A program made the position numbers and the translations under genes. Below the pieces are notes generated by a model that was not told the DNA's origin, ran no database searches, and was given only the letters and a program-made list of their open reading frames with translations. 64,000 nucleotides of DNA from Myrmaecium sp. VS I D KN 1. Lineage: Eukaryota > Ascomycota > Dothideomycetes > Valsariales > Valsariaceae. The stretch is taken from NCBI GenBank assembly GCA_019775845.1, contig JADQAV010000022.1, positions 696,830 to 760,829 of the forward strand. The letters are read 5' to 3'. Shown piece after piece: positions 24,899 through 36,514 of this stretch (the stretch's first letter is position 1; every line of letters begins with the position of its first letter).

Positions 24899-27116
24899 TC
24901 ACTCCGTGTTCATGAACAAAGGACATTGTTCGGGCCGGATCACATCCATTTCTTGATGCGTCTGCTGTGTTTCCTCGGACGCCTTGGGCGCCACAACCGC
25001 CTCGCCAGCCTCAGGCTGCACGGCCGTTCCCATGCCGTTCGGGCACGTATGGTGTGCCTCGGTCGCGTCCCAGAACTGGTCCGCCTCATCCTCGTCGCCG
25101 TCATAGTAGTACGGATCCGACGCCTCGACCTCATGAGGGCCCGTCGCGTTCGACGAGTAGATGGATTTCTTTGGCGAAACCGGGCTGGTCTCGTCCACAT
25201 GAGAGATCCGGGTCCAGCTGCTAGAATCGGAGCTGGACCGGCGGGATCGGAGCACTTCCGCGTATGACTGAGAGTCGTGCTGCGCTGTCTGGTAGGTTTG
25301 ATCCGTGGCGACTCGGAGTCCGCTCGCTGTGACGTCTTCTGGCTTCTCTGAGGGAGCGCTGTCCGCAACCGACTCTGACTGACTCTCGGAAGGGGCAGAG
25401 GATGTCAAGTCAGGGGTTTCATTCTCGATTTTCCAGTCTTGGAACCTGGACATGAAAGGACACATTCCAATGGAAAGTCCTTCGTAATCTTCTCCGTGAG
25501 GGTTGACCAAGTGCTTAGCAGTTCCCGCGGAGGAATCTTCACCTTCCGTAACCTTGGCAGGGGCCGCTGGAGCAATAGACTCTTCGTCGACTTGCTCTGT
25601 CATAGGAGGTGCATCGTCTAGACCCACCCCTGATATACTCGATTCTCCCCAAACCCAGTTCGCCTGCTCTGCATTTGGTGTCAGCTGCTCCACTGGCGTT
25701 AGCTCTTGACTTGACTCAGAGCTTGAGACGTCAGTTCCAGTGCCGCTTTGTGAGTCAAAATCCACAAGAGTAGTCGGCGGCTCAATGTGATCGTATGCAG
25801 CCTTTTCTTCGACTCCCGGGTCATTGTTGACATCGGCCGAAGGAACAGTCTCTGCAGCTGCCTGTTCGTCGCAGGTAGTGTCCCTGCTGACGACTTGGTC
25901 TTCGGGAGAGACCTTTCGGTCAATAGCAACTTTGTTGACGACACCATTAGGTGCAATCTGTCGGAACATTTCCATAGGATCAAACCATGTCTCAAGCGTC
26001 TGTACGCGGAGCTTGTCGTCCACGGCAGCGATGGTGACGCCCTCGATGTCGATAGCACCTCCATGTGCTTTAGCCATGACCTTTTCGCCCTTGCTTTGGG
26101 GGAGTTAGTGCAAGCATTGAGAAGGGAGGAAGGGATCGCGTACTCATTGAACCCGACATAATCGTTTTTCATGGTACCCCAATGCCGCCACCTGAAAGCA
26201 ACTTTGGGTGGCCCACTGTATACCTCCAGCACCTCCCATGCAAAGGTTGGCATCATGCGCTTGAAGGTTTTGTGGCTAGAGGCAAAATTCGAGTACTCTG
26301 GACTGTAATACTCGTTGGGAGCAATAATGGCGTTGTATGTGCCCACCTCAAGCATAACCTCTGCCCCTTGGGGAGGGCCGCCGTTGATGACGAACGTGTA
26401 CTTCTCATGGTCGACGGTTCGCCAGTCAGATAAGACAGGCTTGAAAGATGCTTCAATCTCCCAGTTTTTCACTAGGTTTTCGACGATCTGTTCCAAGCTC
26501 CCGGCAGCGTGGTCCTTCTTCTTAGCTGTATCATGTGTCAGTGCTGAGAATACCAGGGATAGGACGAGTAGCAAGGGTTGACATTAGGTCGATGTTGTGT
26601 ATGTGATGGAACAAGAACCAGTGACACCACCCAAGGGTAGTCGAAGCGGAGAGAGAGTGAGAAAGCGAAAGAGAACAGGCGAAACGAACAAGGTCAATCA
26701 AAGACGGCAAGGAAGGAGCACAGCGCAATGCAGGCGATGTGTCGTGCATACGTGATCTCGATAAGACACGAGGACGACACGTGGAATGAGAGGAAGCGAA
26801 AGAGAAGCGAGGCAACAGTATGGTTGGCGGGACGCAAGGAGAGGAAGGAGTGAGGCGGAAGAGGAAGGGCGGGTGGGGATGTGCAGAGTGCATTCCAAGC
26901 GCGATGAGGTGCAGGAGGCTGGCTTGCGGTTGTGAAAGGCGACTCACTTGTTTCGTACACTTTGCGTGTCTTGGAATAGTCCGGAGGCACTCCGTAGCGC
27001 CACCTGGCCGTCTTGTCCTTTAGCACGGCATTCGGGTCCGTCACGTAGTCTGGCAGTTCTGGCGCAGGAGGAGGAGGCGAGAGAGGAGAAGCGGCTTGCG
27101 TGTCGGCGGCAGCCAT
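24899..27116 (-). CDS. Pathogen-related-protein-like (NTF2/SnoaL fold) with long acidic tail
   Basis: Homologue of barley-type 'pathogen-related protein', a SnoaL/NTF2-like family of unknown biochemical role. Three exons, 27116-26948, 26525-26144 and 26093-24899, give 581 residues. Intron 1 is 422 bp (GTGAGT donor, CTGAC branch, CAG acceptor); intron 2 is 50 bp (GTACGC, CTAAC, AAG acceptor). The family domain fills about residues 30-235: WRYGVPPDYSKT, GSLEQIVENLVKNWEIE, a stretch with SSHKTFKRMMPTFAWEVLEV and YSGPPKVAFRWRHWG, then FNDKGEKVMAKAHGG. The remaining ~340 residues are acidic and Ser/Thr-rich, with no recognised domain. The motif MCPFMSRFQDWK occurs in the tail and the protein ends CPLFMNTE. 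The plant protein lacks such a tail. No membrane segment or signal peptide seen. Confidence 0.82.
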
Positions 27117-28172
27117 GTGGATGTCGACGCAACGGTGCAAGGAAGGTCGGGTGGTTGACAGTTGCGGGTGTGCTGGTGCGGCGCCAGGGGAGATAAGTGT
27201 AGGTTGAATGAAAGAGGTATGAATGTAGAGAGTTGGATGAAGTTGTGGTGGCGAGGTCGAAGGTCTGCGACAAACGGCGCGTCTGTTTGCAAACGAGGGT
27301 TTGCCTCGAAGGTCTTTTGAAGACGGAAACGGTGGAAAAAGTAAAACAGGGGAGACGAGAGTAGTCCAACGTACAGTCACCACCAGTGAATAGTCAAGGT
27401 CGGAGAATTGAGCGCAATGAGAAATGAACGGCTGGGAACGAGGGTAGAGGGTCTATTTCTACGTCTCGGGCGCCTGGTGCTATCGAGCAGCCCGGTATGT
27501 GACTGAGTCGATCTTTGAAGTCACTGCCCAGAGCCACATTCACGGAATCGGCTAGCAGTACACATGGCAAGATCTCTCTTACGGCGGAATGTGTATCGTC
27601 CATACCGGGTCATCCAGGAGAGGACTGCCGGCTCCCTTCTCCAGGCCATGGTTTAGTTTCAAGCAGGAAGCCTTGCTGCTCGGTTTGGGAGCGCCAGACC
27701 GGGGGCGCGAGACTCTGTGCGACGTCCACTACCTGCGAGCAGCTGCGGGCGTCTGCAAACAACCCTGTCCGATGGGAATAACGGCGTGTGAGGGTTGGCA
27801 TAGCAGTGCACGTCGAGACCAGAGAAGGGCCGTCCTGGCCGTACACGGCAGCTTTTGGGGCGAAAAAAGCGAAAGACAGAGAGGGGGATGGAGGGCCGAA
27901 GCCGTGAGGGGAGGGATCAGAGGAAGGTCGCTCGGCAGGGCATGCCCGTCCCGTCAATCCGCGGGAGGCCATAATTCTCAGGAGGCTCGCCTCTGAGCAT
28001 GTCCCGCGTGCGATTGATGGCGGCCTCGACGTCGTCCTGGCGTGGTGGAGCCAAGGGAGCGAGTGCATGATACAGAGCAAGGGGGGAAACAGAGAGGGAT
28101 GCCGGTATGCCTCGAGGGCTCAGTGGCAGTGATGGTGGTGGTGATTGCTTCAGTCGTGGGCCCCACAGGAAC

Positions 28173-28206
28173 GGGGGACGGGGGGACGAGGGACGGGGAA
28201 CGAGGG
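28173..28206 (+). repeat. G-rich GGGACGA-like repeat, quadruplex-prone
   Basis: Five G runs of 3-6 bases separated by AC, ACGA or AACGA spacers, giving a degenerate GGGACGA tandem array of about five units. Confidence 0.75.
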
Positions 28207-28430
28207 ACGAGCGTAGGTGAGACTCATGGACGTCTGCCACACGCAGGACAGGCCGTGTGCGGAGAGCGCTGGTGTGAGTCCGACATGGGGATCCTTTGTT
28301 GCTGGATGGACGGATGGACGGATGGGCGAGTGGGTGTGGACGTCGTGGTGGTGGTCGGTGGTAGCCGTCACCTACTCCTGGTGGGAATGTCGGCACGGGA
28401 TTCGAACAAGCCGTCTCCTCTGGCACACAC

Positions 28431-28460
28431 GCGATGCGATGCCATGCGATGCGATGCCAT
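28431..28460 (+). repeat. Perfect 15-bp tandem duplication
   Basis: GCGATGCGATGCCAT occurs twice head to tail with no difference. Confidence 0.95.
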
Positions 28461-28741
28461 GCCGACGAGGGGAGAAAGAAGAGGGACAAGATGGGACGAC
28501 TCCGGATGACTAATCCACATACTCACAGTGCATGGTCGCGGTGCAATCTGAATCCATCATGGACGAGCGAAGGCCAAGGCCAAGGCGTCGTCTGTATGAG
28601 GAGCGACTGGGATGGGGCGAGTGGATGCGTCCGATGGCCATGAAGTGAACGATTGGATGATTCGAACGAGTGAATGTTCCAGGCATGTGCATCCGGTACT
28701 CAATCAATCTCAGGAGTGAGTGGGTGAGGGACTGGGGACGG

Positions 28742-28772
28742 TAAGGTAAGGTGCCGAAGTTAAGGTAAGGTG
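28742..28772 (+). repeat. 12-bp direct repeat
   Basis: TAAGGTAAGGTG is repeated exactly at 28742-28753 and 28761-28772 with a 7-bp spacer; each copy is itself a double TAAGG unit. Confidence 0.9.
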
Positions 28773-31700
28773 AATCGAGTGAAGAGACTCCGGATCTGTG
28801 CGAAGTATCCTAAGTGCCTCAGGTATTCACCTCCTCGGCTACCAACCTCCTCCAAGGTCAACGTCTTCCCTCGACCTGCTACGAATCCAGCCAAGTGACG
28901 TGCCAAAACCGAATCGGCTTTTCATCTTCCTACTCCAGAGTACGCCCACATATGCCTCCTTATCGTGCTTGATGCATCTCGCTCTCGGCATGCTTCATTT
29001 CCATCATCGCTTTCCTTTTGCTCCTCCCGGTCAATTCTAGCAGCTCGACAACTCCGTCCTCCTGCGTTTTTTTCCTACCTCCTCCCTGCACCTTCCACCC
29101 GACGCGCTGCAAAGCCGACGTCGGCGTTCCTCGCCTGTAAGGCTGTCACACGCCGTCGAGATGATGCCCATTCCATCGCAAAACGGCGGACCTGCTGCGT
29201 GTGGCAGATTTGTGCGTGTCGTGTGTGACCTGGGCGGTCCACTGACCTGGACTCAGCGAGACATCGAGAAACGACAAGTGAGCGCCTGCTGCTCATAGTA
29301 GCAAACTCAACGTTTCGAGCTCGGCGCTGTCGTACCGCTACCCAAACCTTCCTCGCCAGTCTCACACCCCAGCGCGATAACCCCCGTGCCGAGCATCCAG
29401 TCGGTACAGTCCGGCACCCCTTTCTCCTTGACATCCTCGTGGCTGTGGTTGAGAAATCCAGGCGAAGCGCACTTCCAGGTACGTTGCACGACGTTGGCGG
29501 TTGCTGGATGGTGTCATGCACCTTGCTGCCATGGGCAGGCTCACGTCAACTTCGCTTTTGCTGCACTTTTGCTTGCATTCATCTTCTTCTCACCAGACTA
29601 CGGTCTCGTCCTTTGGATCCTTCTGAAGCTGCGGCGGGGAAGCGTAGGGTCGCGGGCGGGCCCCCACAGCATAATCTTCCGAGAGTCATCATGTCGCTTC
29701 CCGATGAACCCTTGCTCTCAGCAATCCAGGACTCGGAAGACATTTTAACTGGCGGGCCTCTTTCATTCTCAATTTGTTACGTTTACGGAGATATGTAGGT
29801 CGCCGTCTCTGTCGAGACTCCTCCCCGCCGACCTGGTTTCCACAACCCACCAACCCAATGAGCTGGCCATATCGCGTGGCAACCCATCGATCTGGGACCA
29901 TGTTCGATCATGGACATGGCTTCATCTGTTGTGGGTGCTCCAGCGATGGGCCTCATCATCCGTTTCTGCGTTTCACATGTACGGGACAAGCAGCGCGTCC
30001 AGCGGCGGCCTCCTCCTATTCAGCAAGCCGCTAGAGGACAAACTGATCTGGAGAAAACGCCACCCAGCGCCATGACTACATGAAATGTATATCTTTGCAT
30101 TATAGCCGCCTTTCAATGCTCCCGGGCGACTCGATCCCTTCCCCGCTGCATTAATCGCAAATCCTTTTTCGGAATTCCATTGCATACGCAGGCCAGCTCC
30201 GTTTTATAGCAACAGGTGAACGCCGACCAGACCAATGTCCCTACCTGGTTGACCAGGGCCTTGTCATGTGTCCTTCGCGCACAGGGGTGAGATGTTACCA
30301 GTGTGGTGGCTATGGAGACACTGTTGCAGGCTAGCCTTTCCATCTGGACAGGCGCGGTTACCGTGCGAATGTGTAAGTCCCTAACAAGACATTCAACCCT
30401 TGAAATGTCCTCTTTCGGAGCACGGTCCTTTTAAACTCCTTTGCTATTGGTGTTACTACTTCCGTTTGCATCACTCACTATCCCATCATCTTCCATCTGT
30501 CGACCTCCCTCCGCGAACACTCATCCGACGAAACCCTGCACCGTTGTCTGCTCAACCAGCTCGTCAACTTATACGGCTTCAGGTGAGCGTTCCGTTGCTT
30601 GGATAGCTAATGTATAGCTGTCTGCTACTCGACGCGGCCCCCCGCTGTAATTCAAAGCCGATTGTCGATTTGGGAAGACCACCTGCTCACCTTCTCCGGG
30701 AAATCAGCCCACTCGCTGATGTAATTGCTTTCAATTCATTCAGGCAGGAATAACAGTGTGCCCGCACGAGGCTACTTTCCCAGGTTACAATGCAAGTGCC
30801 CGTGCCCGTGTTTCATTAGTGGACACTGGTGGTGATGTCGTTGGGCAAATATGTGTACCGGCTCGGGCTGTGACATCTTCCAGATTTACCGGCCATGCGA
30901 GCCAGCGCTCTCTCCTGACGACCGTACGGCGCTAAAGATGCGAAAAACGTCCTTCCATATATTCGACTCGCATCTACCCTCTGCGTCGATGTCCAAACAA
31001 GTGTGTGCGGAGTTGATGTATACGGCACGATCTGCAATGTCAACTGTTAAGTTACTCGAATACAATGCGTTGGTATCAGCGGCAGAGCTCTACCATCTCA
31101 CAGGTCTACCATTCTACCACTGCGCCTATCAGGAAGGAGAAACTTATATGTGGTGAAAGTTTGTCTGATCTACCCATCCAACGGTCACTCTAGGGAGCTC
31201 GCGGTTAATTCTCCGAAGCTGGGTACAACATGACGAAAGAATTTCTCTGGAAATGGCTCTGTTTGTAACCGGCGTTGCGTCCTTTTGGCCACGTTCCTGC
31301 GGAACCATTATACGACAGATATCGAGTCCTTCAATGGCCTCTACAACCAACTGTCATACACTGACAACCTGGAGTGACAGAGACACTGCAGTATCACAAA
31401 CGTTGTTTCGAAGTCTATTACGTTAGCCTTATGCTTATTATTCGAAGATTCCTTCGCACGCGATAACACGAGTATGATAACAATCGATTTGCGAACCTTT
31501 ACCGGCGATGAATCCCGGAGAGGAGAACACGTAAAAAGCAATACGCCAAACATGTACAACTTCCTTACCAAGGTAGGAGATTCTTCACGCTCGGAGCGCT
31601 GCTGACTCATTCAAAGACCTTGGTACACTGTCCTCGCCCTGTGGAAGTCTTAAACCACGTACCTGAATCCCCTGGTTAGCACGTTCTCAGGGCAGGGCAG

Positions 31701-33506
31701 GGCGATGGTGTGGTGTGTCCGACTTCTTTAGGCCATGAGGAATGCAAGGAGTGGTGTTGACGTAGGTGCAAATGGGAAACCACACTTTCCCACACCCGGT
31801 CCAGCAAGGTGACACTGCCGTACACAAAGTGATCGCTCACATTCTTCGCCATCCTGGACCGAGGTGGAAGACGGCAAGGCCGGAAGCGAGCGATGGTCTC
31901 GAAACCGTCATGATCAGTGCAACGCAGTTAAGACAAAAAGTCAGCACGACCACCTATCCATCGTCATCCCGTTAGAAATCACCAGAGCTTTCACAGCGTC
32001 CCAAAGCTCATTCGGATGTAAGACTTCGAGCCTGTAACGCGCATACGACAGACGGGTCTGCTGGTGAGGCAATCACCACTTCCTTCCCGTGGCCGAACAG
32101 TCCAGCTCAGAACGCACGAGCAGACAGACACCGCAGCAGTTCGGCAGCGATGATGGTTGGAGGGGCCACGAAGAGGAAGCGGCAGCTGAAGGGTTTCTTG
32201 TGTATGTGTGTGCGTGTCTGATCAGCCATCCTTTGTCCCATGACGGGCTTTCCGTCCGTCAGGTAACCAGGGAGGAGGGAGCAGCCGCTACACTACCCCC
32301 TTTCCTCTCCTCCAAGGAATGTCTCAGCGGCAATTCTCACCTTGTTTCTCTTCCCTTCCCTTCTCTCCCTCGGCTCGGGAGAATGCCGAAGCGGGTTTGG
32401 CTCGACTACCGAACGATGTACCTTCCCTTCCGTCCGCTTGCCACACAACAAATACACGCACTTGCTTCTTGTTCCATCGAGTTCACCGCCTTTCGTTTTC
32501 CATTCCTCCTGACCCCTCCTCGTCCTTCGGGAATCGGGTCAGAGCCGAGCGACTGCGCACGCGCAATGGGGAGCCAATGGTAGGTACTTGGTCCGGCAAT
32601 GCCTCCTTCTCTTTCATACTGTCCTCAGTCACCGGCATCATTTCCACTGGGACTTGGCCTCTTCTTCTTCTTCTTGTTCTCGGCAGATGATTACTACCCT
32701 TGTAATCTCCTTGGACGGTGATGGTTCCCCGCGCGGTTAACACTGACCGGTAAATCCAACGCGATCTGCCGAGCTGGAATGGAGAATGAAGATGTTCCAG
32801 GTGCACTGGCGGTAACTACTTACCTGCCATACGCCGTTTCGCTCTCACCTTACTCCGTACCATGGTCAAGTAGTATGGTGCCTATAGATCAGACATACAC
32901 ATACCACGGCGGAGGAAAATGGCGGGAAACCTCCAGAGAGGGGTTTCCCCCCAACGATCATTGTAGAATGGAGGAAGAAGATAAAGCAAAAGTGGAAAAA
33001 ATTATATCCTGTTGATATATAATTTACCCTTGGTCCATCTAACCACATCAAATGCCTCGCACCTTAACAACTCACGTAACATGTCCATCATATCATCTAC
33101 AACGAAGAAAAACCAGGAAATTATCATCCTCCCGCATGCGAATGTACAAACACACACCCATATACACGAGGCGGGAAACCCCAAATACGGTTCCAGCATC
33201 ACGGTTCCCGTGAAATGTGAACACACGAGAACAGATAAAACACAAAATACAAGAAAAGAAGAAGAAAAACAAGAAGAAAAAAAAGAAAACTCCAGCCCAA
33301 AATGCTACAGACCCATAAGCGGGAAGCGAGAGAAAAAAGGGGGATATACCCATCCTCAAAAATCGAACCAAAACATGATGCAAAAATGTAGAAAGAAATG
33401 AACCCTTCATCCGCCACCAAGGGATATATGAGAAAAAAGGAAGAAAAAGCCACGCCCACTCAGACTTTCAGAACGGGGGAAGAGAAAAAAGGGGGGAAAA
33501 AAGCGT

Positions 33507-36065
33507 TTACGCATCGTCATGACCGGCGTCAACGTCATCGTAGTCGTGCCAGATCTTCCGCACGGGCGGGCCGTTCGAGGGCGGCTTGGTCGATTGGATC
33601 CGGCGGATCTGGAAGAGCGGACGGGTCTCGCGGAGCGCCTTGAAGGGCGGGCTCGTCAGCACCGAGGACGACGCGCCGAGGGGGTGGTGGTGGGAGTGTG
33701 GTGATGATGATGATGATGTTGAGGGGCGGCGGGAGCGATGGGGGGTTGATTGATTGTCTGTTCCTGTCCTCGGCCCCGGCGGAGGAGGAGGAGGAGGAGG
33801 AGGGGAGGGGATGGAGAGCGGATCGTTGAGATCCAGGGGTAGACATGGTTCTGAAGCGACGGCGATGTCGTCGTCGAGCTCCATGCGCACGGTGTCTTGC
33901 GTCGCCGCATCCTCGCTCGTCGTTACCTCCGCGTCCAGCACGACACCATCCAACATGGACGCAAGATCGGCGGGGGCCGCGACGTTCTCCTCCTGCGCCG
34001 CCGCCGCCTCCTGGACCGACACGAGGCCGGCCTCGCTCGAGACGTCGATGCCATTCCAGAGGAGGGGGCCGCGGTAGCCTTCCTGGCGGGCGAGGTCGCG
34101 GACGCGGCGGTGCAGGTCGCGGTCGCCGCAGCGGAGGCAGAAGGCCAGCATGGTCGTGATGACGCCGCGGCCGAAGCGGACGCCCTCGTGCTTGTGCCGG
34201 ATGGCGAGCATCTCGAGCCAGACGGCCTTACCGCCCTGGCGGTCGGCCCGGTTCAGGCAGTCGACCAGGAGCGGGCGGAGGCCGTTGATGTCGGCGCCCC
34301 AGCCGTCGGCGAGGAAGTCCTCGTAGACGCGCCAGGCGCGGGTGAAGCCGGCGAAGTGCAGCGTGCCCCGGAGGATGGTGTTGAGCACGAGGGGGCTGGC
34401 GGGGACGGCCTGGAGGACTTTGCCCCCTAGCTCGCGTCGGATCAGCCGGCCTTGGGCGGCGGTGGTGATCTTGACCATCGGATGCGCGAGTGTGAGGCCT
34501 TTCTCGTCCAGGCCCCGCATCATCTTGACGAACCAGCTGAACCGGTCCGCCTGCCGGGAGCGGAGGTAGTACGTCAGGATGGAGGCGCACGTCACCTCGT
34601 TCGGCCGGCTCTTAGTGTCCAGGAAGCTGACGATGGCGGACTCGCAGAAGGCGTTACGCTGCAGCGAGCCGAAGCCGGTGATGAGGAGGTTGTAGGTGTG
34701 GATGGAAGGTTGGGCGGAGGAGGTCAAGAGGCAGTTGGCGAGGCGAAGGACGAGTTCGGAGAAGGGGAGCTTGCTGGGGTCCGCTTTGTGGTCGCGGAAG
34801 AGGGAGCGGATGGTGTCGTTCCGTTGGCGGTCTTGTGCGTGGAATTCGTGAATGTCGTATTGGCTATAATATGGGCGAATGCTCAGCTCCGCCAGCGCTT
34901 GTTCGAAGCGGGTGAACTCGACTTGCTTCAAGCGCCGCGCCTCTTGTAGCAGGACGGACGGCGTTTGTCGGAAGACCCTGAACTCTTGGAAGACCTCGAG
35001 GGCGAGACTGGCGAAGCTCTTCAGGGAGTCTGTGAACTCTTTGCTGTAAGCGGCCACTTCTGACGCGGATGGACTTTGCGCGGCCTGCTGTACTGTTTGT
35101 ACGTCCTGTACGATATCCATGACCGAAGCCATCCTCTTGACCTCGGTGCAATCCCGTATACTCTCGTCCCAGCCATCGTCATAAGGAAGGCACTGGGCCG
35201 TATGCACCAGTTGCCGAAGCTTGCGCATTTTTGGCACCACCTCATGTTGACTTAGCGACGCGAGACGCTTCAGGGATTCCGGGAGATCTTGCAGGTTCAC
35301 CTCACCCGGGTTCTCCCACAACTTCAGGTGCGCCAGCCACTTATACACCATCAGCACGACCGAGGCCTCGTGGGTATGGAGCTTCTTGCGCGAGACCTGT
35401 CGGCCGTATGCCCGTTCCCGGTAGTTAGACGGAGCCCATAGTGACTGCGGGGGGAGACGATTTCGCCGGAGCGACAGGCCCGTGTTCGGCGGCCACGGCG
35501 GACTGCTGCCATCGCGGAGGGACATCGGATCCACCGCGAGAAGATCCCAGTAGGCCGCATAGTTGCCCGCCGCGTCTTCTTCCTGCGCCAGCCGCACCAG
35601 CAGTTCCTGGACGAAGGGGTCGTCCCAATCGAGCAAGCCGTTGTTGACGACCTCCTGGCCCATCTCCTCGCCCGACAGCCTCGCTCGCGCGACCTCCTCC
35701 CACACATTCTGTGCCAGCCGCCAGTGTTCTGAGATGCCCGCGCCCCAGGCTTGGACCCGGCCGTCCTCCCCCTCCGGCTGCGACTGGTGCTGTTCAAGGC
35801 CCGCCGTGCCGGTGTCCAAGTCCTCGAGCTCCTGCTTCGCCTTAGCGATCGCCTCGTCCCATTGCTGCCGCCGCGCATCCTTCTTATTCTTGTCGGCAAG
35901 GACGGCCCCGGCGAAGATGGTGGTGTAGCAGAAGGTGGAGGTGGGCGTTAGGAGACGCAGGGAGCGTCGGGGCGGAGCGGCTCGCCGGGCGACGGAGAGA
36001 GAGGAGGGCGTGGAGCTGCTGCACCCGCATCTGCTCGGAGCTATGCGGGACCAGACCGTTTGCAT
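33507..36065 (-). CDS. Mitochondrial pentatricopeptide-like protein
   Basis: Large fungal protein that I read as a mitochondrial PPR-like RNA-binding factor; exact orthology is not recognised. Single exon from the ATG at 36065, 852 residues. The N-terminus (about 1-50) is rich in Arg, Ser and Ala with no acidic residue, typical of a mitochondrial presequence, followed by a hydrophobic stretch (FCYTTIFAGAVLAD). The helical-repeat part is centred on about residues 420-660: SIHTYNLLITGFGSL, RPNEVTCASILTYYL and SPLVLNTILRGTLHFAG resemble PPR helix pairs. The C-terminal 170 residues are disordered, with an uninterrupted run of nine Pro and Ser/His-rich stretches. The frame stays open for 109 codons upstream of the chosen ATG to 36392, but those residues are Pro/Ser/Arg-rich and unconvincing. 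Divergent from the DUF866 gene. Confidence 0.72.
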   Translation of the reverse strand: MQTVWSRIAPSRCGCSSSTPSSLSVARRAAPPRRSLRLLTPTSTFCYTTIFAGAVLADKNKKDARRQQWDEAIAKAKQELEDLDTGTAGLEQHQSQPEGEDGRVQAWGAGISEHWRLAQNVWEEVARARLSGEEMGQEVVNNGLLDWDDPFVQELLVRLAQEEDAAGNYAAYWDLLAVDPMSLRDGSSPPWPPNTGLSLRRNRLPPQSLWAPSNYRERAYGRQVSRKKLHTHEASVVLMVYKWLAHLKLWENPGEVNLQDLPESLKRLASLSQHEVVPKMRKLRQLVHTAQCLPYDDGWDESIRDCTEVKRMASVMDIVQDVQTVQQAAQSPSASEVAAYSKEFTDSLKSFASLALEVFQEFRVFRQTPSVLLQEARRLKQVEFTRFEQALAELSIRPYYSQYDIHEFHAQDRQRNDTIRSLFRDHKADPSKLPFSELVLRLANCLLTSSAQPSIHTYNLLITGFGSLQRNAFCESAIVSFLDTKSRPNEVTCASILTYYLRSRQADRFSWFVKMMRGLDEKGLTLAHPMVKITTAAQGRLIRRELGGKVLQAVPASPLVLNTILRGTLHFAGFTRAWRVYEDFLADGWGADINGLRPLLVDCLNRADRQGGKAVWLEMLAIRHKHEGVRFGRGVITTMLAFCLRCGDRDLHRRVRDLARQEGYRGPLLWNGIDVSSEAGLVSVQEAAAAQEENVAAPADLASMLDGVVLDAEVTTSEDAATQDTVRMELDDDIAVASEPCLPLDLNDPLSIPSPPPPPPPPPGPRTGTDNQSTPHRSRRPSTSSSSSPHSHHHPLGASSSVLTSPPFKALRETRPLFQIRRIQSTKPPSNGPPVRKIWHDYDDVDAGHDDA

Positions 36066-36514
36066 TGCTATCGGCGGCGCATGGGAGTCTGGAGATCTGG
36101 TAGGGGAGGTGTGCGCGCGTTCACGTCGCCGAGGTCGGCTCGGGGTGGAGGGAGCGGGTCGTTGGCGGCGATGTGAGGGAGTGACCGCAGGGAACGGCGG
36201 GCATGAGGGTGCGCAGGGTTCCCTGAGGTCCAATTGAGGCCGTTGAAAGGGTGGAAAGGCTCGGGGTTGACGGCGGAAGGGATGGAGATGCTGTGAATCT
36301 GAGATCGGCGTGGATGGCAGCCAAGAAAAATGACAGTGACAGCGAGCTGATTTGCCCGGGCATTGCCGAGGGGCTGCCTGCAAACCACGCAAACAGCTCT
36401 CTACCCCGCGGAGCCGGCATCATCATCTCTCGACAACCCCGCCAAAACATTTCGGGCTTCCCCTTGACAATTCACATATCATTCTCCCAGATTTACTTCT
36501 TCTCTCTCACCAAT
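36066..36514. promoter_or_regulatory. Divergent promoter of the PPR-like and DUF866 genes
   Basis: These 449 bp lie between two divergent start codons. No specific site recognised. Confidence 0.5.

Larger units (their letters stand above)
27117..33506. other. 6.4-kb gene-free stretch upstream of the pathogen-related-like gene
   Basis: No supported gene. Both neighbours point left, so this is promoter of the pathogen-related-like gene on the left and 3' flank of the PPR-like gene on the right. It contains G-rich and short tandem repeats (28173-28206, 28303-28325, 28431-28460, 28742-28772) and an A/G-rich tract at about 33235-33290. One short GC3-rich frame (27917-28030 minus) is discussed under findings. 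Confidence 0.5.

Noticed and set aside
28391-28412. GGGATTCGAAC resembling a minus-strand tRNA T arm
   Set aside because: No pairing T stem, acceptor or anticodon arm could be built around it.
30851-31156. 101-codon frame in the 6.4-kb desert
   Set aside because: No family resemblance, no coding bias, no flanking splice structure.
33776-33830. GGA-repeat and proline run as a microsatellite outside genes
   Set aside because: It lies within the PPR-like coding frame and encodes the Pro run; no separate feature.
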